Assembly (NCBI GenBank): GCA_017591395.1
Contig: WEDG01002555.1
Span: 62,001 to 126,000, forward strand
DNA length: 64,000 bases
Reading direction: 5' to 3'
From: Schistocephalus solidus
Lineage: Eukaryota; Platyhelminthes; Cestoda; Diphyllobothriidea; Diphyllobothriidae
Below the pieces are notes generated by a model that worked only from the letters and a program-made list of their open reading frames with translations, searched no databases and was not told the origin of the DNA. The translations under genes and the position numbers were made by a program. Of this stretch, positions 24,136 to 34,983 are shown in pieces (the first letter of the stretch is position 1; each line of letters opens with the position of its first letter).

Positions 24136-25180
24136 CTAACCTGAGCGGTGATGTGGGGCAGATGCGTGTATGGTGCAAGTCCTGGTGAGGGGACACATGG
24201 TGATTGGATATAATAGACGAGATTTTAGCCAGTTGTTCATGGAGGTGCATATGACCGAGTCGGTCCATGCGGTGGCTGAGCGTACGTCGTTGTTGTGATC
24301 AGCTGAGACGAATGCGACGGTTGCATGTTGGTTTCCGGGTACGGGTTTGTCAGCCCATGTGTGATGGATTCGCAAATGACTGAACAGGCCGATGCGTGAT
24401 ATGAAAGTGCGACCGCAATTGGGTAGATTGGGGGCGAACCCAAATGATTGATGGTGAGGTTGGTGGTGATAGTGGTGGTTGGCGGGTGTCACAGGAACGT
24501 TCTCATCGGTGTTGATGGGTGGGGAGGTGGTATTCGTCGTCGCCGTCGCCCGCGGAGGTTGTGACAGAGATGATTATGATGGTGGTGGTGGTCGACGTTA
24601 ATGGCAGGGCATTCAGAGTGGGATCACCGTCGGGGATGTTGGCCGACGTGGGGCCTGGTGCACGGATGATAGTAGAGACATTTGCGGAGGCAACATATGG
24701 AGTACACGGGTTGCTGTTTAATCGATTTCGAAGAGTTCCAACGGGGTTGATCTTTGAACGGGATGTTCGTTGCGAGCGTGAACATGTTGGAGAAGATTAG
24801 CTGTGTACTTTGTAGATCTGGAACACTTGCGACTTACGAGCTGCTTTGGCAGCGGAGATACGGTTGGCTTCGTAACCTGCTGTCCCAGTCATAAATGTTC
24901 TTTTCCAGGCAAGTCGGTCTTGGGTGAGGTCCTCTCAGCTCTCGATGGATCCACTTGTAGACCCTTTAGGCAGGTCCACAGACTGTCCTTGAAACGTCAC
25001 TGTTGCCCACATTGTCGGCGGGCATCTGTAGTGACGGTTCCATAGAAGAAACGTTTGGGTAATCCCTAGCCGTGCATTCGCACACGTTGGCCACTCCATA
25101 GTTGTTGCAGCTGCCTCAGCATGGCGTGGATGCTAGATATTCCCATCCGTTCCAGTACTACCATATCCGATATCTTTGTC
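24136..25180 (-). pseudogene. RT C-terminal and zinc-finger remnant of LINE
   Basis: Pieces aligning to the C-terminal part of the better copy are readable in shifting frames: LERMGISSIHAMLRQLQQLW, GLPKRFFYGTVTT, RRQCGQQ and RFKDSLWTCLKGLQVDP, then a finger-like CGRTFISRIGLFSHLRIHH near 24360-24415. The first Cys of this finger is not in place (PNCGRTF). Several stops and indels interrupt it, so it cannot encode a functional protein. Downstream (24136 down to 23725) lies the tail shared with the 5.6-6.1 kb and 32.2-32.7 kb copies. Confidence 0.65.
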
Positions 25181-25373
25181 GGGTCATCGTCGTCGTTGTC
25201 TTTGTCAAGCCAATCCGAGTACTAACGACGTGGGTGACCTAGGATATCTAGGGTGGTGGAGTGGATTGTACTCCATAGTTAACGTGTCTGTGCCTGCACG
25301 AGGAATTTCATCTGGTGCCCGCAGTTCTTCCAGGTGCTGGGTTAATTGATTGCTGAAATGTAAGCGATGATCA

Positions 25374-25811
25374 GATAATTTGAGAGATACGAAGGGCTCA
25401 TCGCACCAGATTTATTTGAGTGCTGAAGTTTCGGAGAGCTTGGCCGACTCACCATTGCCTCAGCAGTAAATGCACTTAATCGAACAGAAATGGAAGTGGC
25501 CGTGACCTACTTGTCGGTTTCAGGTGATAGATTTTTATCCGTTCACTGACGCGGCTCTTTGGCGAATGTTTGGAGGGCATTTTAGCAGCGTACGTTGTGA
25601 GCCACCGCCTCGGGCGGGGATAGTTGAGTTTCTGGCGACTTTTGTTCTTTGTCAGGTGAGTTCGTCTGTGTGGCTTTCTTAAAGTAGGTGTGGCCGTCTG
25701 TTGGATTAAGCGCATTTACCGCTTTGACAATGGTGAGCCAGACAAGCTCTCCGAGACCTCAACATTGCAATAAACCTCCTCCGATGAGCCCTTCTTATGT
25801 CTCAAATTATC
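25374..25811. mobile_element. TIR element nested in the LINE linker
   Basis: The left end GATAATTTGAGAGATACGAA, followed by GGGCTCATCG, GGAGAGCTTGGCC and ACTCACCATTGCC, is mirrored in reverse complement at the right end (GATAATTTGAGACATAAGAA, GGGCTCATCG, CGGAGAGCTTGTC, CTCACCATTGTC). The inverted repeats are about 120 bases. LINE sequence resumes on both sides: the HFSNQL-type linker below 25374 and the LN linker near 25885. That shows insertion after the LINE was already in place. No clear target duplication is seen, and the interior lacks a credible gene. Confidence 0.65.
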
Positions 25812-25939
25812 AGCTTGGATCTCTCAACTTTGCCAAGGAGAGCAAATAACTTCAACAGAACACAGTATTTAGCTTACGTGGTACTCTCTTACTTCCTGCG
25901 AGGTTATAGAGGTAGCCTCATATTACAGATGACGATACG

Positions 25940-26690
25940 GTGCTCCACCGAGGCCTATCCACCTACCTAACGCTACCACCGCTTCAACCGAGGATACCCC
26001 CAGGATGTCTTATCTGGCAATTGAAGGTGGAAAACGGCGTTGATGAGGAGAAGATGGTGTTCTGCGCATGTTTTCAGAAAAAGGAGGCCGTTGTCGTGGA
26101 AGCCAACGAGACCATGGAGACTCAGTTCACCTTGGTCTGTCCCGACGTGTGCATTGAAGTCACAAAAGAAAACTAGTCGGCCCGCCTCAGAAGCACTCGC
26201 CAGGAGGGCGTGCAGGTCTTCGTAGAAATTGTTTTTAATCTCATCGGAGCTGGTCATAGGGGGGTAACTGTGCCGATGGTGATGCTGATGATGATAATGA
26301 TGATGATGAGGATAATGTTGATGGTGATGATGATGATGAGGATGATGATGATGATGACGATGATGATAATGGCGAATTCGGCTCCTCGAAGAGGCACGCA
26401 CAGGCTAACAAGACGGTCGTTGAGGCCCGGTGGCCGACAGGACATTCGTTCCACGCTGTCGTTCCGGATGGTAAAGGCGACACCAGTGTCACATCGCTCT
26501 GTCTTTAGGCGGTGATCCAAGAAGAAGGTGTTGCCAGCACCAACCTCCTTCAGTTGGCCTTATTGGATGAATCGGGTCTCGCTGAGGGAAGCAATTTTCA
26601 CCTTGTAGCGCGCCCGTTCTTGAGCGACTAGCGTCGTCATCCTTTCCGGCCGGTCGCTCTGCGGATTGTCTAAAAGAGATCAAACATTCT
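25940..26690 (-). pseudogene. APE-type endonuclease domain of LINE, broken
   Basis: In three minus-strand frames: TERCDTGVAFTIRND, GLNDRLVSLCVPLRGAEFAI, then a microsatellite, then YPPMTSSDEIKNNFYEDLHA and LVFFCDFNAHVGTDQG. DFNAHVGTD is the conserved Asp/Asn motif of exonuclease-endonuclease-phosphatase (CFDP2-like) LINE endonucleases. The final catalytic part survives as a diverged VEHRIVICNMRL piece near 25915-25950 after a deletion. Frame changes occur across the GAT tract, so no continuous protein is possible. Confidence 0.7.
26276..26373. repeat. GAT trinucleotide microsatellite inside endonuclease sequence
   Basis: About 98 bases of GAT with GAG and AAT interruptions. It reads as Ile, Ser or His runs on the minus strand. 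It sits exactly where the LINE endonuclease should pass from EFAI to the APPM-TSSD segment. Confidence 0.85.
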
Positions 26691-26700
26691 GACTGCTAGA

Positions 26701-27044
26701 GTGAATTGAGCCATCCTAGCAGCCTGTGGGGAGGGAGGTGAGGGTTGCTGCTGCTTCTTGTTTAGTTTTGTGAGTTATGCGTCTACTAGTATTCTGCATA
26801 CCTGGGACACCTTTTCTATGCCCTTTCCGGCAAGGAAGTAAGCAGTGCTATCCCTAAATAGGGATCCTTAGGCATTCCAGACGGCTGCCAAACTTCACTA
26901 TGGTGTATGTTTTTGTTTAGTGGAGAGCGACTCGAGGTAGCTTGGGCCGCATATGGAAGTGCTTTGCGCCCTCACCCAGGACATTTTGAAAGTGGGGAAG
27001 GAAGTGGCGGATGGATGCCAGAGGGAGCAAGATTACCGGGGATA
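26701..27044. other. unassigned sequence
   Basis: I see nothing I can name between the endonuclease remnant and the next family C unit. Confidence 0.3.
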
Positions 27045-27225
27045 GGGGGCACACACACGGCAGTTCGACCGTCGTACTCCGATGCTGTCCACCGTATGCT
27101 CCACGGAAGGGTGGTGCGGGGATAGTAACTAGTGCGCCAGATAGTTTTAAGCGATAGTAGACCTGCACTGCATCTACCGCACTCACTCATCCCTTACCCG
27201 CCTGTGCCTGGCGTTAGGACAAGAA
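27045..27225 (-). repeat. family C arm, minus orientation
   Basis: GCAGTTCGACCGTCGTACTC, TGTCCACCGTATGCTCCACG, AGTTTTAAGCGATAGTAGAC and CCTGGCGTTAGGACAAGAAA follow family C order in reverse. Another arm in the same orientation begins about 75 bases later, so two copies lie in tandem. Confidence 0.6.
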
Positions 27226-27299
27226 AACCGGAGGCAGGGTCAGGTGCAGAGGAATAAACTCCCACCATAGCCATAAATTGCAACATTTGGTGGTGTGGC

Positions 27300-27615
27300 A
27301 TGAGCCGGCGCCGTGTTGGCCCAGCGCATCTACCACGCGGCCTGTTTATGGAACACGTCAGTTTGACCGTCATAATCCGACGATGTCTACCGTTTGCTTC
27401 AAAGAAGGGCGTTTCAGGGACGACGACTAGCACGTTGATTAGTTTTAAATGATAGTAGCCTTGCGCTGCAGCTACCGAACTCTCCTTCCCCCCCACCTGA
27501 GCCCAGGGTCATGACAGAGTCAAGAAGATCGGAGGCGGGAGAAGACGCAGGTGGCTGGCGCAGCGGCCGGAGCCGCTCCTAGGCGTACAACCACAGCTGG
27601 CTCGGATCCCACGGA
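27300..27615 (-). repeat. family C arm with outer extension, minus orientation
   Basis: AGTTTGACCGTCATAATCCG, ATGTCTACCGTTTGCTTC, AGTTTTAAATGATAGTAGCC, GTCATGACAGAGTCAAGAAG and ATCGGAGGCGGG are followed by an outer region resembling 39.36 kb. The left edge carries the separate dispersed block TTGGCCCAGCGCATCTACCA, also present in diverged form near 13.77 and 39.26 kb. Confidence 0.6.
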
Positions 27616-27619
27616 GTAG

Positions 27620-27990
27620 GAGTGCCATATAGGCCACATTAAGAAGGAGTCATTGCAGCCTGACTCTCAGTCCTACAGTCGGCCACTCCACACAAAACAC
27701 AAACTAGGCACAGTTGGCACCCTTCCAAGCCATGGCTTTTAGCACACAGTGATGTTTTTAAGTATGTCAGATTGTTTATAGGGAGGAAAATGCGCTGGGC
27801 CTTTGACCTCATTCTCTCTCTCATCCCCACAAACAGACTAAGGTCCGAGCCGGTCAGTTGTCTTATGCGGGAGTGGGCGCAGCTGCTGATTACCTTGCCT
27901 ACGCGTACTAAGTTCACGACCTGACCACCCAAACACAAGCACCAGGATTTCACACAACAGGGGGTTACACACAAACAACACCAGACACTG
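27620..27990 (-). mobile_element. solo 3' tail of zinc-finger LINE
   Basis: GTCATTGCAGCCTGACTCTC, CTTCCAAGCCATGGCTTTTA, GTCAGATTGTTTATAGGG, TGCGGGAGTGGGCGCA and CACCAGGATTT parallel the tail at 32.2-32.55 kb in the same orientation. No finger or RT sequence is present, as expected of a severely 5'-truncated insertion. The end GGCCACATTAAGAAGG also matches the 6.14 kb end of the plus copy. Confidence 0.65.
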
Positions 27991-28836
27991 TTATGTGGTT
28001 TAGCCCGCTAGTCGAGGTGGCTGCTGTAATGTGGCCGCTAGGCAGAGCCCAAGGTGAGAGTTTTATGCCAGTTAAGGGACCTGAGGAGTGGTCACCACCT
28101 GCAAGTGATGCAACCTGCTTCTTCCTGCCTGCTCTATCCCCTAGTCTGACACCCCCTGCACCCCAGATAATGTAAATACTAGCAGGGGGGCACTCCGTTG
28201 ATTACACGGATGGGACTAACCACCTGGTGGGTAAAGTACTGTGGCATGATGAGGTAGATATCATGAAAAAAATTGTGTTTGGTCCATCTGTGGTGGGACC
28301 TAGACTGAACAATTTTCGCAAAAGATACAAAGTCCTGTTAAATATCTTTGGGGGCTGAGGCCGGGGATGTCTAGCTGTTTGGCGACCACCCCGTCGTGGA
28401 ATGCATGCGCTGGCGTACTGGCTTTGAATTCTTCACCGAAAGTTCAAACAGAAGTAGGAAGTGTTTCTAAAAGACACTGAACCTGATTGTTCCCGATCAA
28501 GTCATACGTACGTAGAAATACTCTGTTATAACTTTTGTGAAAACGGCTATTTTGGGTTATGTGCATAAGCTGCTCAAGGGAAACACGTAAGGGGCCGGAA
28601 GAGGCACCTTCTGCCAACATTTTAGGTGAAGGGGCGGTATATGTTTGTATGAGCTCCTCAGTTGCATAGTCCAACCAAAGCAATGAAACAGCGGTTCGCC
28701 CTCTGAGTTACCTCGAGACGAAATCTGGGAAAGAGTTATCTTATACCAGTCAGTCACACTTCCAATTGTGCTGATAGATATTCCAGAGGCTTCCAACTAA
28801 AGTTGTTTGGAATCCCGATTTACCTGAATAATATTT
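27991..28836. other. unassigned sequence
   Basis: No supported gene or repeat. Overlapping short minus-strand frames at 28.44-28.80 kb have no recognised domain. Confidence 0.3.
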
Positions 28837-29175
28837 GGTGGGTGGATTCTCACTGATCGGTTATGCGGCTCACTCGTCCCTTTCTGTCTTGGGACTCGCA
28901 TTCGAGCCCCACCAGCAGCCGCACTCAAGGAATAACGGGAAGAGCAAGTCCTCTAACAGATCGGTGAGCCTCCATTCTCCAATGTTGATATTCTCGATCG
29001 AAACCGGCAAGACAACGAGCCCGTGGCTCAATCAATATAGCTTTGGACTTCCAATCAACAGATCACAGTTTCGGGCGTCGGGTGGGGCCCCACCTGGGGT
29101 TCGCTATGGCTGACTGATGACGGCTAATAAGTCAGGAATGGCCATTCCTGTGTCTTTTTTATCTGTCGGTAATCT
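28837..29175. mobile_element. SINE pair: opposed tail, then plus-oriented head and body
   Basis: 28837-28985 carries the hairpin tail in inverted form (GGGACTCGCATTCGAGCCCC, bounded by TCACTGATCGGTTA and its mirror TAACAGATCGGTGAGC). From 29020 a head (CCCGTGGCTCAATCAATATA), a palindromic GGTGGGGCCCCACC and the body TGACTGATGACGGCTAATAA with AATGGCCATTCC follow. The layout repeats that at 20.8-21.25 kb. Confidence 0.6.
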
Positions 29176-30378
29176 CCTTTCACCCAAATGAGATTTGTTA
29201 GGAATTAATAGTCTTACTTTCTCCCGATCGCTGGACACATCGACTGTGCTCTGTTAGCTACGTGGTTTATAAGATTGCTTCTAGTCCTGTGAGCGTTTTG
29301 CTTCCAGAGGATGGCTCAGGATGTTCAGGTAACGAGATAACTAATAAAACTGTCAAACGGATACCTTCATGTAGAGGGCATGCTGCATATGTTCACCATG
29401 TTCCATGATGCGTGAACGAAAACATGTAAATCATTCGCTAAAAGCACAGTGAAGCCTACCAGAAGAACTGGAGTTACTTACGTCACTAATGGGTTGTTTC
29501 AAATGTGAAGCACTTCTAATTTATCCATAAGTTCAATCGTTCTTCGGTAATGGATGAAATTACTGTCAGCAAAAAAGATAAGCTGTTAGCTAGTTTGATG
29601 AGGCAGGTAGTAACACTTATGTGCTTTAAGAGCTATTAGCCACTCGGGCTGGTCGCAGTGTCGCCCATAAGGTTAACCAATGTCTCCAGATCCCGTAGCA
29701 CGTTGCACATCGCCACTCACCGCGACCCAACAAAAAATTACTTATACTTCTCTACCTTAACGTGCTGAGTAACAGAAAGGGTGCAATATTTTATAATCCA
29801 GGGGTGAGTGGTTAACTGATGCGCTCAGTTATGCTTGCAGAGAGAATGAGAATGCAGGTGTTCATCTTAACAGGCTCGACTCATATACTCCACTAGTTTA
29901 GTGACGGTTCAGTGGGCTTTGAAATTTTGACGGCGCCCGCACTAGATGAAACCGAAAGCTTTGTCCGAGAAATTCACTTCCTAATGATTAGTATGAGTTG
30001 AATGTTATTTCGTTTTCTGATAAACTCATTAGGGAGAAAAGGGTTTGACTCGGCCCTGCATGAACCCTACTCGTAAAACAGATGAGTTAAGTTCCAGGGC
30101 AGGTGATTGCACTGTAACCAATTTCTCTAAATACTACCCTCCATAGTTGCAACTATCACTGATGATTGGCTCTAATGAGAATCCGAAACGGCTGATCACT
30201 ATATTAATTGTTTTAGTGATCAAATCTTCTCCATCTGAATGATTTTCTTACAGCCAATGACTGATCAGATTAAATGTTAACCAAAATTATGCAATGTGTT
30301 TTCGACTAGAAAGTAGTACTTATGTGGGAATGTAATATTAATTATCTTGGGGTATAATCCAAAAATTTTTAAGACTTT
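29176..30378. other. unassigned sequence with degenerate ribozyme-like repeat
   Basis: Mostly AT-rich with no gene. At 30159-30189 CTGATGATTGGCTCTAATGA and then GAATCCGAAAC repeat the hammerhead-like core seen at 37923-37953, but its helix II is mispaired, so this looks like a decayed copy. Confidence 0.35.
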
Positions 30379-31073
30379 CCGGGATGCCGGCTTCTGATCC
30401 TGCATCTTTTCAGCCGCCTTTGCAAATCGTAATCGATAAAAAATGAGCACTTAAGAAGTGTCTAATCTTCCACTGATTTTCAATGCTATTAAAAATGCAA
30501 ATATATTTTATAGCTAGCGTGAACAAAAATATGCTTTCATATACTAATTGGATAGAAAGTAACGTCTTGTTCAAATTTTAAACAAAAATTCAAATTCCCG
30601 ATTAATTTCTGGCCCGATTTGCTATTGCGTTTGTGTTGAGGGTTTTCTGTCTGCAGGCTGTATGCCTTGCTTGTAAGAAATAGCATACATTCCTCTATGC
30701 CCTTCCTCTACGCCATTAACAAGATACTGGTCCGAAAAAATGCAAGGAATGTGGAATGTATTGTATATTTCATTAATAAACGAAGGAATACCAAGACATT
30801 CAAATAGAGATCGCATGGTCTTGAAAGATCTCATTATTTAAAACTTTTTTAAACCAAAATATGGCCTTTTGTCCGATAAAAACGATGTAATTCGCTATTA
30901 AATGAGTACAAAAAGGGATTTTTTGGGCTAGTTTTCTATAACTTATATTTGAATTTCGAAGGGAATTTAAAATCGATATAAAAACGCATATTACCTAAGT
31001 AGTAATACTTTACCCAGTTCGGTTTTTGCAGGCGGTCAAAAAGACGTCCATTCACAAGCTGGCATCCTGGCTT
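30379..31073. mobile_element. family D TIR element, second copy
   Basis: The left end (GGGATGCCGGCTTCTGAT, CAGCCGCCTTTGCAAAT, ATTGGATAGAAAGTAACGTC) and right end in reverse complement (CCAGGATGCCAGCTTGTGAA, TGACCGCCTGCAAAAACC) match each other and the ends at 18.64-19.38 kb. The element is about 695 bases, AT-rich and without a credible frame. Confidence 0.6.
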
Positions 31074-32044
31074 GTTTGGACTACAAATAGCGCAAGAAGG
31101 GCCCTAAACCGGCCATTGTGTTGGTCCAACGCGTCTCCTACCTGGCCTATTGTAAGGGCATACACAAAGGGAACAAAAACACAAACATTTGTTATAAATG
31201 GGCTCGACTAAACATGTTTCCGAGAAAAAATTCGTTATATTATAATTAAAAATGTGTTCCACTTTACTGAATAGCGCACAGATGATCCGACTAATGTGGT
31301 AATCAGAGAAAAAAGCGTTCATGAAATGACATCGTTACGTCGTGAGTTAGTGCTCGTTAGCCATATCGGTCTACAACTTCGGCAGGTTAGTTTAAGAATA
31401 AACCAAAGTTTTGCATGCAGTTAGCTGCTTGAACCCCGTGAATACTTCCTTCCCAATCATAGCTATCGATAATTGAAGGAAAAGGTCTATGCAGCAAACT
31501 CAGAGCTCCATATACCCTTGAAGTCAAGTCTGCTGCTTCCAATTGAATAACTTTATTGGGAGGCCAACGATCCCGTCATTCAACACACCGCACAGGAAAT
31601 ACCGAGCCAAATGATAGTTTTCTAAGTCTCGAATTTTAGCGGATCGTGATAGATTCAAGAGCAGGACATTTATTATAGCGAGGAATGTGCCGAAGTGCCT
31701 GGAGATGGAGTCCATGTGCACCATTTGCCTGCCTGACCGTGTGATTTGTCGCAGTGGCTGACGGAGCTGGAGCTACCTATCTACTTGTGCCAAGCACAAC
31801 CTAGTAAGTAAGTTATCGATAAGTATTCATCTAAGAACCTCCTTCAGATGTGGGAGCGTTCTAAAAGTCACTGTAAGAATGAACCCTTGAGTTCGACTTA
31901 GGTAGCGCAACCAATCACCCCGCGGATACACGAATCAGCCAATCAGCTGGCAGTCCTCCCAGCAACTCATATCGAACTCACATTGGTAGGGCACACTCTG
32001 ATCAGGAAGTATGTAGGATCTATAATTGAATATAACACAAATCG
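31074..32044. other. unassigned sequence
   Basis: GTGTTGGTCCAACGCGTCTC at 31118-31137 is a diverged copy of the block near 13.77, 27.32 and 39.26 kb. Nothing else is recognised. Confidence 0.3.
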
Positions 32045-32215
32045 GTGAGACAAGGGAATAGGAAACATCCGTAATAAAATTGGACTTGTGCTCAATTCCA
32101 GGAAGGTCGCTTATTTCTGTGTACTAAACCTAGCGCCAAACCTACCCTGCAAAATAACCCTAACCTCGACACGAAGTCTGCCTTAACACTGACCCTAAGA
32201 TCCCTGCAATTCACC
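32045..32215 (-). repeat. family T element, partial
   Basis: GACAAGGGAATAGGAAACAT resembles the family T inverted end. Telomere-like core follows on the C-rich strand (AATAACCCTAACCTCGAC). The other end is missing; LINE tail begins immediately after. Confidence 0.45.
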
Positions 32216-32749
32216 ACGAGGCTACCACACAAAACACACATTGGGCTGACCACGCGGTCCGAGTTATCCCGTCAGTTGGCAACATTCCAAGCCACGGATT
32301 TTACCTCACCGTGATAGTTTCAAGCGCGTCAGATTGTTTATAGTGGGGAAAAGGCCCTGAGCTGTTGACCTCACTCTCTCCCCCACCCTCACAATCAAAC
32401 CACCATCCGAGCCCGTCATTTGTCTGAGGTGGGAGTGGGCGCATTAGCTGACGGGTCGGAGTACCCGTCTTCGCGCGCCACAGCACGACCTGGCCCCTAT
32501 AACGCACACACCAGGATTTACTTACTCAGGGGATATGGAGGAGCCATCGCCGTCTAACTCCCAGTGCACTGGTCAGCCACTCGACACACACAACACATTC
32601 ACTGGGCCGACGGCGTGGTCTGGTGTAAGCGTCAGATTGGCTGCCTTACAAGCCACGGTTTTTAGGAAACCTTGATTTTCTCAGGTACATTATGATGATT
32701 GTGAGGGTGTTTTCTATGTATTAGTGTAGATTGTGGGCGCTTATGTGGC

Positions 32750-33302
32750 CTAGCTTCCGGTGGGGTACCGCACTTGGTCGTGGATGCGCATGTGTCCTAA
32801 TAGGCCCATGTGGTGTGTAAATGTGCGGGAGCAGTGAGAGGAGTGGAGGCGGGTGTGGCGACTGTATGTCGGAGCCCCAGGCACTGGTTCACCAGCCTCC
32901 ATACAATGGATTCGCAGGTGACCGACCAGGCCGATGCGTGAGTTGAAGTTGCGGGCGCAGTGTGGGCAGGAGAAATCGGTAGAGGCTGGGGCGATGTCAT
33001 TCATGGTAGTGGGGGTGGCAGTGGCGGTAAGAATGGCAGGAGCGGAGGGTGTGCATGATGTAGCGGTGTTGTCGGCATTGCGGTGAATTCCGCTGTCATG
33101 GATGCGCATGTGACTGAATAGGCCCATGTGATGAGTGAATGCGCGAGTACAGTGAGGATAGTAGAGGTGACGATCTCTGCTCTGTGTTGGTGATCTAGGC
33201 ACTGGTTCACCCGTCTCTGTACGATGGATTTGCTAGTGACCGACCAGGCTGATACGTGAGGTGAATGTGTGGTTGCATTGAGGAAAGTTTAGCAGATAAT
33301 CC
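32750..33302 (-). pseudogene. C-terminal zinc-finger array of the LINE
   Basis: The first finger of the array lies just upstream, at about 33487-33551, inside the RT frame. Read on the minus strand from 33302 to 32750, the remaining four fingers alternate between two types: one with a SRIxLVGH core (about 33227-33280 and 32908-32963) and one with a THHMGL-HMRIH core (about 33110-33160 and 32780-32830). CPHCARNFNSRIGLVGHLRI is the only one of the four with both Cys in place; the others have lost the first Cys (YYPHC, HSSHC, FPQC). Linkers EAGEPVPGAP and ETGEPVPRSP repeat. The doublet recurs at about 318 bases, so the array grew by tandem duplication. A stop and frame changes separate it from the RT frame. 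The fingers would be expected to bind nucleic acid; this is inference. Confidence 0.75.
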
Positions 33303-34748
33303 CTATCGCTGATGGTGGTGGTGGTGGTAGTGAAGGCGGTGGTGGGGGTAACAGGCGATGAGTAGATGGATGTGGTCTCTATGATGGTGGGAGTAATTGA
33401 ATTGATGCCAGGAGTGAGGGTGGGGGGAGTCTAAAGGAGGGCTGGCAGAATTTGACGTAGAAATTTGAATTGTCGGATTGTTGGTGCATTGTGTCCGAAG
33501 ATGTCCAACCAGGCCGATTCGCGCGCGGAAGATGCGTTGACAGTGCAGGCATGTTGGCAGGCCCTGGGCAATGATGATGTTGATCCGGGGCGCTGGTGAC
33601 TTTCGTGCCGCGCTTTTGGCCTTGGCGGCGGCAATCTGGTTGGCCTCATAGATTGCTGAACCAGTCTTCACGGATCTTCTCCATGCTGGTATATCCTGGG
33701 CGAGGTCCTCCCAGGTCACCGGCTTGATTTGCAGTTGCTTCAGCGATTTCTTCAAAGTGTCCTTGTAGCGTCGTTTTTGACCTCCCTGTCGGCCAGCACC
33801 CGTAGTGACATCTCCGGAGAAAAGTCGTTTGGGTAGTCTTTCGTCGTCCATTCTTACCAGGTGGCTGATCCATCGCAGTTGCAATTGTCTCAGCGTGGCG
33901 TGCATGCTGAGGATTCCAGTCCGCTCTAGGAATTCCGTGTCCGGGATCCTGTCTTGCCATCTCAGCTTCAGTATTCCGCCGGAGCAGCTGAGATGGTAGT
34001 GATTCAGCTTCCTGGCTTGGTTCGAGTAGACGGTCCAGGTCTCCGCTCCGTAAAGGAGTGGCACCATGACGATGGCCTTGTACATCTTCCTTTCAGTGTT
34101 CAGGTGAATACCATGACGATTCCACACGGAGGCCTGTAGCCAGCTGGAGGCCTGACTACCTTTGGAGATTAGTTTGGCAACCTCATCATCGATTCTCGTG
34201 TTGCGTGACAGCGTGCTTCCTAGATAAGCGAAGGTTTCTACGTTTTTGAGTTGAGCACCATTGACAATTATTCGGGGAGCATTGTATTCCGCGTTGGGTG
34301 GCGGCTGGTACATGACAACCGTTTTGGTTTTACTGCTTGTTAATCCAAAATCGGTGCAGCCTGTGGTGAAAAGGTCCATACTCTTTTGCATGTCCTCCTC
34401 CATCACGGTGTTAAGGGCGCAGTCGTCCACGAAGAGCAATTCATGGACTGTAGTCGTAGACACTCGCGTTGAAGCCTGCATACGCCAACTGTTGAGAAGG
34501 TGCCCGTCAGTTCTGTAGGCGATGCGGATTCCAGGCTGATCATCACTGTAGGCGTCCATCAGCATAGCCGAAAACGTGAGACTGAACAGGGTGGGAGCCA
34601 ATATGTAGCCCTGCTTCACTCCGTTGGTCACTGCGAATGCTTTGGATACCGCCCCTTTGTCAGTGACGCGCGCCGTCATCCAGTCATGAAGCTGACGCAC
34701 CATGTACGTGAACCGCTCAGGACAGCCAAATTTCTGCACGAATTTCAC
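33303..34748 (-). pseudogene. LINE reverse transcriptase, palm to C-terminus with first zinc finger
   Basis: A 481-codon open frame. Residues 43-50 read GVKQGYIL (the usual GV-QG motif) and residues 106-109 are FVDD, the catalytic box, in the usual FADD/YADD position with Val in place of Ala. Downstream, LTSSKTKTVVMYQP, NVETFAYLGSTLS, LLYGAETWT and LQLRWISHLVRMDDERLPKR are typical of RT C-termini of this LINE type. A C2HC finger (CLHCQRIFRARIGLVGHLRT, then QC) lies near residues 400-421. The frame starts on GTG and lacks the RT N-terminus, which continues at 34801-34983 after a stop and a 2-base deletion near 34750. Not functional as it stands. Confidence 0.8.
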
Positions 34749-34800
34749 AGTCCGCGCAATTCACCGTGTCCCAGGCTTTCGTTAGATCCACGAAGGTAGT

Positions 34801-34983
34801 TTATAGATGAGTTCGCATCTCCTGACACTTCTCTTGTAGTTGGCGGGCGGCAAAGATCATATCGGTTGTTCCGCGGTGTCGGCGGAAGCCACATTGGTTT
34901 TCCGGGAGCAGGCCCTGCTCTAGGTGACCGTTAAGACGATTGAGAAGGATACGGGCGAAGATCTTCCCGATGATGTTGAGCAA
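34801..34983 (-). pseudogene. N-terminal RT piece of the same LINE
   Basis: Encodes LLNRLNGHLEQGLLPENQCG, FRRHRGTTDMIFAARQLQEK and CQEMRTHL, the conserved block before the RT palm (the ENQCGFR motif). The codon after THL is TAA where this block normally continues, followed in the same frame by TTFVDLTKAWDTVN, the first catalytic Asp motif. So the copy carries one nonsense change and, about 15 codons later, a small deletion. 5' truncation is at about 34985. Confidence 0.75.

Larger units (their letters stand above)
23725..26700 (-). mobile_element. zinc-finger LINE, old minus-strand copy lacking the RT palm
   Basis: Reading the minus strand from 26700: an endonuclease domain broken by a GAT microsatellite, linker sequence, the RT C-terminal region, zinc-finger sequence and the 3' tail, in the order of the 32-35 kb copy. 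The RT palm and its catalytic box are absent: the linker (LGHPRR, then DWLDKDNDDDD at about 25180-25240) runs into ERMGISSIHAMLRQLQQLW, which belongs well downstream of the palm. A TIR element of 438 bases interrupts the linker. Stops and shifts are frequent. It is much more decayed than the 32-35 kb copy, so older. Confidence 0.7.

Noticed and set aside
25973..26401. Histidine-rich metal-binding protein
   Set aside because: The His run is the GAT microsatellite read on the minus strand; the remainder is LINE endonuclease.
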